DNA of 6,730 nucleotides. Origin: Betaproteobacteria bacterium (GTDB lineage: Bacteria > Pseudomonadota > Gammaproteobacteria > Burkholderiales > SG8-39). The notes beneath the pieces were generated by a model that was not told the DNA's origin, made no database searches, and saw only the letters and a list, made by a program, of their open reading frames with translations. The translations under genes were made by a program, and so were the position numbers. The stretch spans positions 1 through 6,730 of the forward strand of contig VGIE01000129.1 of assembly GCA_016867955.1 (NCBI GenBank), in the 5' to 3' direction. Position 1 is the stretch's first letter. Each line of letters starts with the position of its first letter. This document shows, in pieces, positions 5,699 through 6,730 of the stretch.

Positions 5699-6637
5699 AT
5701 GCCCACGCCCATGCCCGACGCCGTGTTGAAGGGCAGTTTCGTCGCCATCGTCACCCCCATGCACGAAGACGGGCGGATCGACCATGCGCGCTTCAAGTCG
5801 CTCATCGATTTTCATGTGACCGAGGGCACCGACGGCATCGTCGTGGTCGGCACGACCGGGGAGTCGCCGACGGTCAATTTCGACGAGCACAAGGAACTTA
5901 TCCGCAAGGCCGTCGAGTACGCGGCCGGGCGGATTCCCGTCGTCGCGGGCACGGGTGCCAATTCGACGGCCGAGGCGATCGAATTGACGCAGTCGGCCAG
6001 CGCCGCCGGCGCAACGGCGTGCCTTTCGGTGGTTCCCTACTACAACAAGCCGGGGCAGGAGGGCCTGTACCGGCATTTCCGCGCCATTGCCGAGGCGGTG
6101 GACATTCCCACCATTCTCTACAACGTGCCCGGCCGCACCGTGGCAGACCTCGCGAACGAGACCACGCTGCGCCTCGCACAGGTGCCCAATATCGTCGGCA
6201 TCAAGGACGCCACCGGCAACATCGAACGCGGCACCGACCTGATCTGCCGCGCGCCGGCGAACTTCGGCATCTACAGCGGCGATGACGCCAGCGGCCTCGC
6301 GCTGATGCTGCTTGGCGGCCATGGCGTGATTTCCGTGACAGCCAATGTGGCGCCGCGCCTCATGCACGAAATGTGCGTGGCGGCTTTGGCCGGCGACGCG
6401 GTGCGCGCGCGCGCGATCAATGCGCGCCTGCTCGGCCTGCACCAGAAGCTGTTTGTCGAAGCCAATCCGATCCCCGTGAAGTGGGCGGTGGCGCAGATGG
6501 GCCTGATCGGCGTGGGCATCCGCCTGCCGCTGACACCGCTGGCCGCGCAGTTCCATGACACCGTGCGCGAGGCGTTGCGGCAGGCCGGCATAAACATGAC
6601 CGGCGGCCTTCGCGTCGTTGAAGGGAAGTCGGCATGA
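5699..6637 (+). CDS. dapA: 4-hydroxy-tetrahydrodipicolinate synthase
   Basis: DapA condenses pyruvate with L-aspartate-4-semialdehyde to form 4-hydroxy-tetrahydrodipicolinate, the first committed step to diaminopimelate and lysine. It is a cytoplasmic TIM-barrel enzyme of the N-acetylneuraminate lyase family. Landmarks are SFVAIVTPMHEDG near the start, GTTGES (51-56, with the catalytic-triad Thr), VVPYYNKP (Tyr115), ILYNVPGRT (Tyr141 of the triad and Arg146 for substrate carboxylate binding), and GIKDATGN with the Schiff-base Lys169. IYSGDD and GGHGVISVTANVAPR complete the pattern. Its 312 residues exceed the usual 290 or so, through a short N-terminal extension and a tail after the last barrel helix (GGLRVVEGKSA). 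The start is uncertain: ATG 5699 and ATG 5711 are both possible and neither has a strong ribosome-binding site. The sequence looks undamaged. Its TGA overlaps a following ATG (6634-6637). Confidence 0.97.
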   Translation: MPTPMPDAVLKGSFVAIVTPMHEDGRIDHARFKSLIDFHVTEGTDGIVVVGTTGESPTVNFDEHKELIRKAVEYAAGRIPVVAGTGANSTAEAIELTQSASAAGATACLSVVPYYNKPGQEGLYRHFRAIAEAVDIPTILYNVPGRTVADLANETTLRLAQVPNIVGIKDATGNIERGTDLICRAPANFGIYSGDDASGLALMLLGGHGVISVTANVAPRLMHEMCVAALAGDAVRARAINARLLGLHQKLFVEANPIPVKWAVAQMGLIGVGIRLPLTPLAAQFHDTVREALRQAGINMTGGLRVVEGKSA

Positions 6638-6730
6638 ACAATCCACATGGCGTAGCTTCCAGCATTGATGCAGCTCGAAACATTGGTTCGCGCCAGCCTC
6701 AGGCGGTGTGCTTGACGGCAGTTCCACGCG
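6634..6730 (+). CDS. Start of an open reading frame, cut by the window edge (possibly bamC)
   Basis: An ATG overlapping the dapA stop (ATGA, 6634-6637) opens a frame of 32 codons that runs off the right edge; it begins MNNPHGVASSIDAARNIG. No domain can be recognised in so short a piece. In many proteobacteria dapA is followed by bamC (nlpB), which encodes a lipoprotein of the outer-membrane beta-barrel assembly complex. A late, weakly hydrophobic stretch (AVCLTAV) could be the beginning of a signal peptide, but no lipobox is reached. The bamC assignment rests on gene order alone. Confidence 0.4.
   Translation, partial: MNNPHGVASSIDAARNIGSRQPQAVCLTAVPR

Overview
The window is GC-rich, densely packed bacterial chromosome. 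It is most likely from a betaproteobacterium. The DapA sequence, the methyltransferase-dapA order, and the four-gene MCE transport operon ending in an auxiliary lipoprotein all fit that group, but I judged this from memory of the families and ran no search.

Layout. (1) Bases 1-840, minus strand: a GAF-PAS sensor, most likely the N-terminal half of an adenylate/guanylate cyclase that continues past the left edge. (2) Bases about 829-4322, plus strand: an Mla/MCE-type lipid-transport ABC operon in the order permease (MlaE family, formerly with an N-terminal STAS domain), ATPase (MlaF), substrate-binding MCE protein (MlaD), auxiliary lipoprotein. Its genes are joined by ATGA overlaps or short gaps. 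(3) Bases 4335-4946: a DUF924 protein. (4) Bases 5043-5624: a small SAM-dependent methyltransferase. (5) Bases 5699-6637: dapA (4-hydroxy-tetrahydrodipicolinate synthase, lysine and cell-wall precursor synthesis). (6) From 6634 to the right edge: the first codons of another reading frame, where bamC would be expected.

The main result is that the transport operon appears to be decaying while its neighbours look intact. The 5' ends of the divergent cyclase and permease genes meet at about 829-840 with no intergenic DNA between them. Each gene lacks its N-terminal portion, as if one deletion removed both starts and the shared promoter region. The surviving STAS scrap then carries a TAG where a Trp (TGG) is expected. 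The ATPase gene has an in-frame TAG between Walker B and the H-loop. The lipoprotein gene is frameshifted inside a GC-dinucleotide run. Only the MCE gene is undamaged. Recent loss of the system is the simplest reading. A chimeric or error-containing assembly is the main alternative, and raw reads would decide it.

I found no CRISPR array, insertion sequence, tRNA or rRNA, and no clear new system. The items most worth checking are the junction, the two amber codons, the frameshift, and the in-frame arrangement of the DUF924 and methyltransferase genes across a TAG.
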